Source: Bacteroidia bacterium (GTDB lineage: Bacteria > Bacteroidota > Bacteroidia > Flavobacteriales_E > Vicingaceae). From it: a stretch of DNA of 64,000 nt. The stretch spans positions 248,001 through 312,000 of the forward strand of contig JAUIMG010000002.1 of the NCBI GenBank assembly GCA_030433355.1, in the 5' to 3' direction. The translations under genes and the position numbers were made by a program. Every line of letters begins with the position of its first letter. The stretch's first letter is position 1. Below, piece after piece: positions 62,065 through 64,000 of the stretch. Under the pieces are notes generated by a model. That model searched no databases. It was not told the origin of the DNA and saw only the letters and a program-made list of their open reading frames with translations.

Positions 62065-62712
62065 TCAGAAAAATTTCTGGCATTCCAATTTTGTTATTTG
62101 AGTGCAACCCTGCAGGAGTTTATTCAAGCAAGATTTTGGGTCATAGAAATCTGTCCAATTATCACCATATCCATAACCAGTTCTTTTCAATGTAATCGAT
62201 ACAGGGTTTAATTTATTGGCTATATATAATTGATTGAACATGTCACATGCTTCACCGCCAATATGGAGAAGAGAAAATTTATTCCTTTTATTGCTTTTTC
62301 GATTTGTTGTAGCTTGGTCTAACTCATAAACCGCCCACATGGCGAATGGAGTAAAGTTTTTAAAATTGAACCTATCCTTTATAAAGTCCATTTCTAATCT
62401 AATCTTTTCAGCTTTATTCAAAAATCGAGTGCTTTTTCTTAAACAATTAACATTTAATTCTTTTAAATCAATACTCTTTATGCCAATTAGTTTATAACCG
62501 ACTTCTTTGAAATCTTCTCGCATCGCTTTGGCAACTTCTGATTTAGATACTGAGTAGTCAACGTGGATAAAGCTATTTATATCAAGAGGGGAGTGTTCAA
62601 TATCAAAGGCATCGATACCTGATGCAGGGTAGAACATTGAGTTAGTGAGTATTTGTCTTATTTCAAACGACTGATCAAATTTCTCAGACGTTATTGAGTC
62701 TATGTAATTCAT
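62065..62712 (-). CDS. Hypothetical protein next to tyrosine recombinase
   Basis: This 215-residue protein has SMFYPASGIDAFDIEHS and SFIHVDYSVSKSEV near residues 25-57, and later FTPFAMWAVYELDQATTNR and SLLHIGGEACDMFNQLYIANKL. A similar pattern (YPASGxD then VDY) is remembered from Bacteroidota hypothetical proteins, but no function is known. It lies 10 bp downstream of the recombinase gene, so one operon is likely. Confidence 0.55.
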   Translation of the reverse strand: MNYIDSITSEKFDQSFEIRQILTNSMFYPASGIDAFDIEHSPLDINSFIHVDYSVSKSEVAKAMREDFKEVGYKLIGIKSIDLKELNVNCLRKSTRFLNKAEKIRLEMDFIKDRFNFKNFTPFAMWAVYELDQATTNRKSNKRNKFSLLHIGGEACDMFNQLYIANKLNPVSITLKRTGYGYGDNWTDFYDPKSCLNKLLQGCTQITKLECQKFF

Positions 62713-62722
62713 ATTCTAAAAA

Positions 62723-63280
62723 TTATAAATTCATATAAATGTCATTCAATTCTTCCTGACGAAGACCTAAATAAGTTCTTGTTAAGGAAGGGGAGGTGTG
62801 ATTGAATAGCTCAGACAAGTAGATTAAGCTCTTTTCACTTTCATTGTTATTTTCAAAAACCCTTCTTCCAAAACTTTTTCTTAATGAGTGCGAAGACACA
62901 TTGAGGGTCTTTGCCTCTCTTTGAAAAACTTGTTTTAATAGTAAGTTAATTTGTTGACGGCTGTAAACTGATCCTTTTTGTGATAAGAATATGTACTCTG
63001 AATCCTGTTCAAATCTTAAAATTGCATTTGAAATTGCCTCATTGATTTGGATGGTCCGGTGTTTACCGGTTTTCTTCTCAATCAGTTTTATTAAATCACC
63101 TTCCAAATCTCCCCATCTCAGTTTAAGAACATCTGAAATCCTTAATCCGGTATTTATAGAAATTATGATGTATAATCCTAAAATAGGTTTTCGATTTCCC
63201 TTTATCAATTTATTGGCAACTGCAGTCGCTCGATCAAAATCGATATAATCGCTGGTTGTTTTACTTCCTTTTAAGCTCAT
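62723..63280 (-). CDS. Compact tyrosine recombinase, catalytic domain only
   Basis: This 185-residue protein has all catalytic residues: Arg47 (TGLRISD), Lys73 (TGKHR), His131 and Arg134 (HSLRKS), His161 (NHTS) and Tyr170 (TRTYLG). It lacks the N-terminal core-binding domain that full-length integrases (300 residues and more) use to grip DNA. It might be a minimal enzyme or need a partner, perhaps the next gene. A second recombinase besides the one at 57032, so a separate element or inversion system is possible. Confidence 0.8.
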   Translation of the reverse strand: MSLKGSKTTSDYIDFDRATAVANKLIKGNRKPILGLYIIISINTGLRISDVLKLRWGDLEGDLIKLIEKKTGKHRTIQINEAISNAILRFEQDSEYIFLSQKGSVYSRQQINLLLKQVFQREAKTLNVSSHSLRKSFGRRVFENNNESEKSLIYLSELFNHTSPSLTRTYLGLRQEELNDIYMNL

Positions 63281-63456
63281 AATTAAAGTTTCCTTCGTTC
63301 ATGGCTAATCTCTGGAGAAATATCTAATTTAGCAAGGCTAAACATTCACTTATAGCATTAATTAATAGTTAGTGAGTATTGAAATATTTGAAGGAAAATG
63401 TCAATTGCAAACAACCTAGAATTGGCGGTTGTTGCAGAGGAATATTGATATTAACA

Positions 63457-63477
63457 TTCACTTTTGAAGAAAGTGAA
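63457..63477. other. Perfect 8-bp inverted repeat in the recombinase upstream gap
   Basis: TTCACTTT and AAAGTGAA flank TGAAG, followed by GATTGTTTTTTT on the plus strand. It lies in the 302-bp gap 63281-63582, which has no other clear feature. Terminator or recombinase-site candidate. Confidence 0.4.
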
Positions 63478-63582
63478 GATTGTTTTTTTAAAAATAGTTC
63501 TTGATATATTAAACTTTTTTTAGTTTCTACTCTATATCAATAGAACTAAATTTAATTTAAAATGAAAAAAATACAGTTCTTG

Positions 63583-64000
63583 TTAGGCACTGTCTTTTAT
63601 TTTTAAAATAATATCATTCCCAAGTTTTGTCAAGTAGTAAAGAAAATACACTTGACCTACTTTTTTCTCATGATTAATTAGTCCTAGGACTGTCAACTCT
63701 GCTATGACAATATCTATTTCAGTATCATTTACAGTCTTCTTGACTATTGTAAAAAGCGGTCCGGATATCATTTTTGATCGAGCACCTAGAGCGAAACTCC
63801 TATAGACAGCTTTAAAAATTTCAAGTATGTTTAATTTTTTTCCTTGAATCTCGACTTCTGATTTTTTCATTCTTGTAATCACTTTATCTTGATCAATCTC
63901 TGATGCATTTGCTTCTTGAGATGCAGTTTTGCATATATTACAGAATTCAGTTACAATTTCATTAAATACTTGAGGTTTCTCAGGTGTGATTTTTAATTGA
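63583..64000 (-). CDS. Hypothetical protein, 5' end cut by the window edge
   Basis: The frame remains open from the stop at 63583-63585 to base 64000, giving at least 138 residues. A GTG at 63882 would give 99 residues, but coding-like sequence (PQVFNEIVTEFCNICKTASQEAN) continues upstream. The C-terminal part has FTIVKKTVNDTEIDIVIAELTVLGLINHEKKVGQVYFLYYLTKLG, which looks like a winged-helix. Function is not recognised. Confidence 0.55.
   Translation of the reverse strand, partial: QLKITPEKPQVFNEIVTEFCNICKTASQEANASEIDQDKVITRMKKSEVEIQGKKLNILEIFKAVYRSFALGARSKMISGPLFTIVKKTVNDTEIDIVIAELTVLGLINHEKKVGQVYFLYYLTKLGNDIILKIKDSA

Overview
The window is a low-GC chromosomal segment of a Bacteroidota bacterium, most likely a marine-type Flavobacteriales member. 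Lineage markers are several secreted proteins with C-terminal type IX secretion (T9SS) sorting domains (SLYPNPTNG-type), GSCFA and DUF4271 proteins, a cleavable-adhesin-like protein family, and Bacteroidota-type promoters with a TAnnTTTG -7 element. Assignment below phylum level is inference.

Bases 1 to about 42600 are mostly core chromosome: recJ (cut by the left edge), an APS reductase, an envelope glycan block (epimerase, GT2, GT4, O-antigen ligase), rsmI, a CtpA-type protease, yidD-rnpA, hemD-DUF4271 and a glutaryl-CoA-dehydrogenase-like enzyme. Next comes a 2551-residue secreted M6 metalloprotease with 11 CUB and 7 BACON domains. After it lie a LexA-like S24 repressor, a cation-chloride cotransporter and three T9SS cargo proteins. 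Then come dinB-dnaE2 (a translesion polymerase cassette), a lipoprotein, dps-pirin-SDR, a GSCFA protein, a voltage-gated K+ channel, an M23 peptidase, DUF3108, a SpoU methylase and mutS. The S24 repressor gene and the dinB-dnaE2 operon share a GACA-N7-TGTC operator, so they probably form one damage-inducible circuit although 7.5 kb apart.

At 42838-43278 there is a tRNA cluster: tRNA-Gly(GCC), a 3'-truncated tRNA-Leu copy, and an intact tRNA-Leu(UAA) preceded by the same 100 bp. Everything to the right looks accessory. First is an XRE-ImmA metallopeptidase with a PIN-like partner. It is followed by a tightly coupled three-gene ubiquitin-like conjugation operon (45256-47366): a DUF1508-Ubl fusion, an E1-like ThiF enzyme with an extra N-terminal domain, and a DUF6527 protein. 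This operon is the strongest candidate for an incompletely described system. A DprA-like/phosphoribosyltransferase operon follows, then a short block of secreted or housekeeping-like genes (TonB-like, endonuclease I, AlkB).

Bases 52.8-58.8 kb look like an integrated element. It carries a palm-domain polymerase-like replication protein, an AT-only repeat tract, an excisionase-like protein and a zinc-ribbon tyrosine recombinase, and it is bracketed by two paralogous coiled-coil genes pointing outward. The last 5 kb carries two large TPR proteins, unknown genes, a catalytic-domain-only tyrosine recombinase and a gene cut by the right edge. All functional calls come from motif reading by eye; no database search was run.
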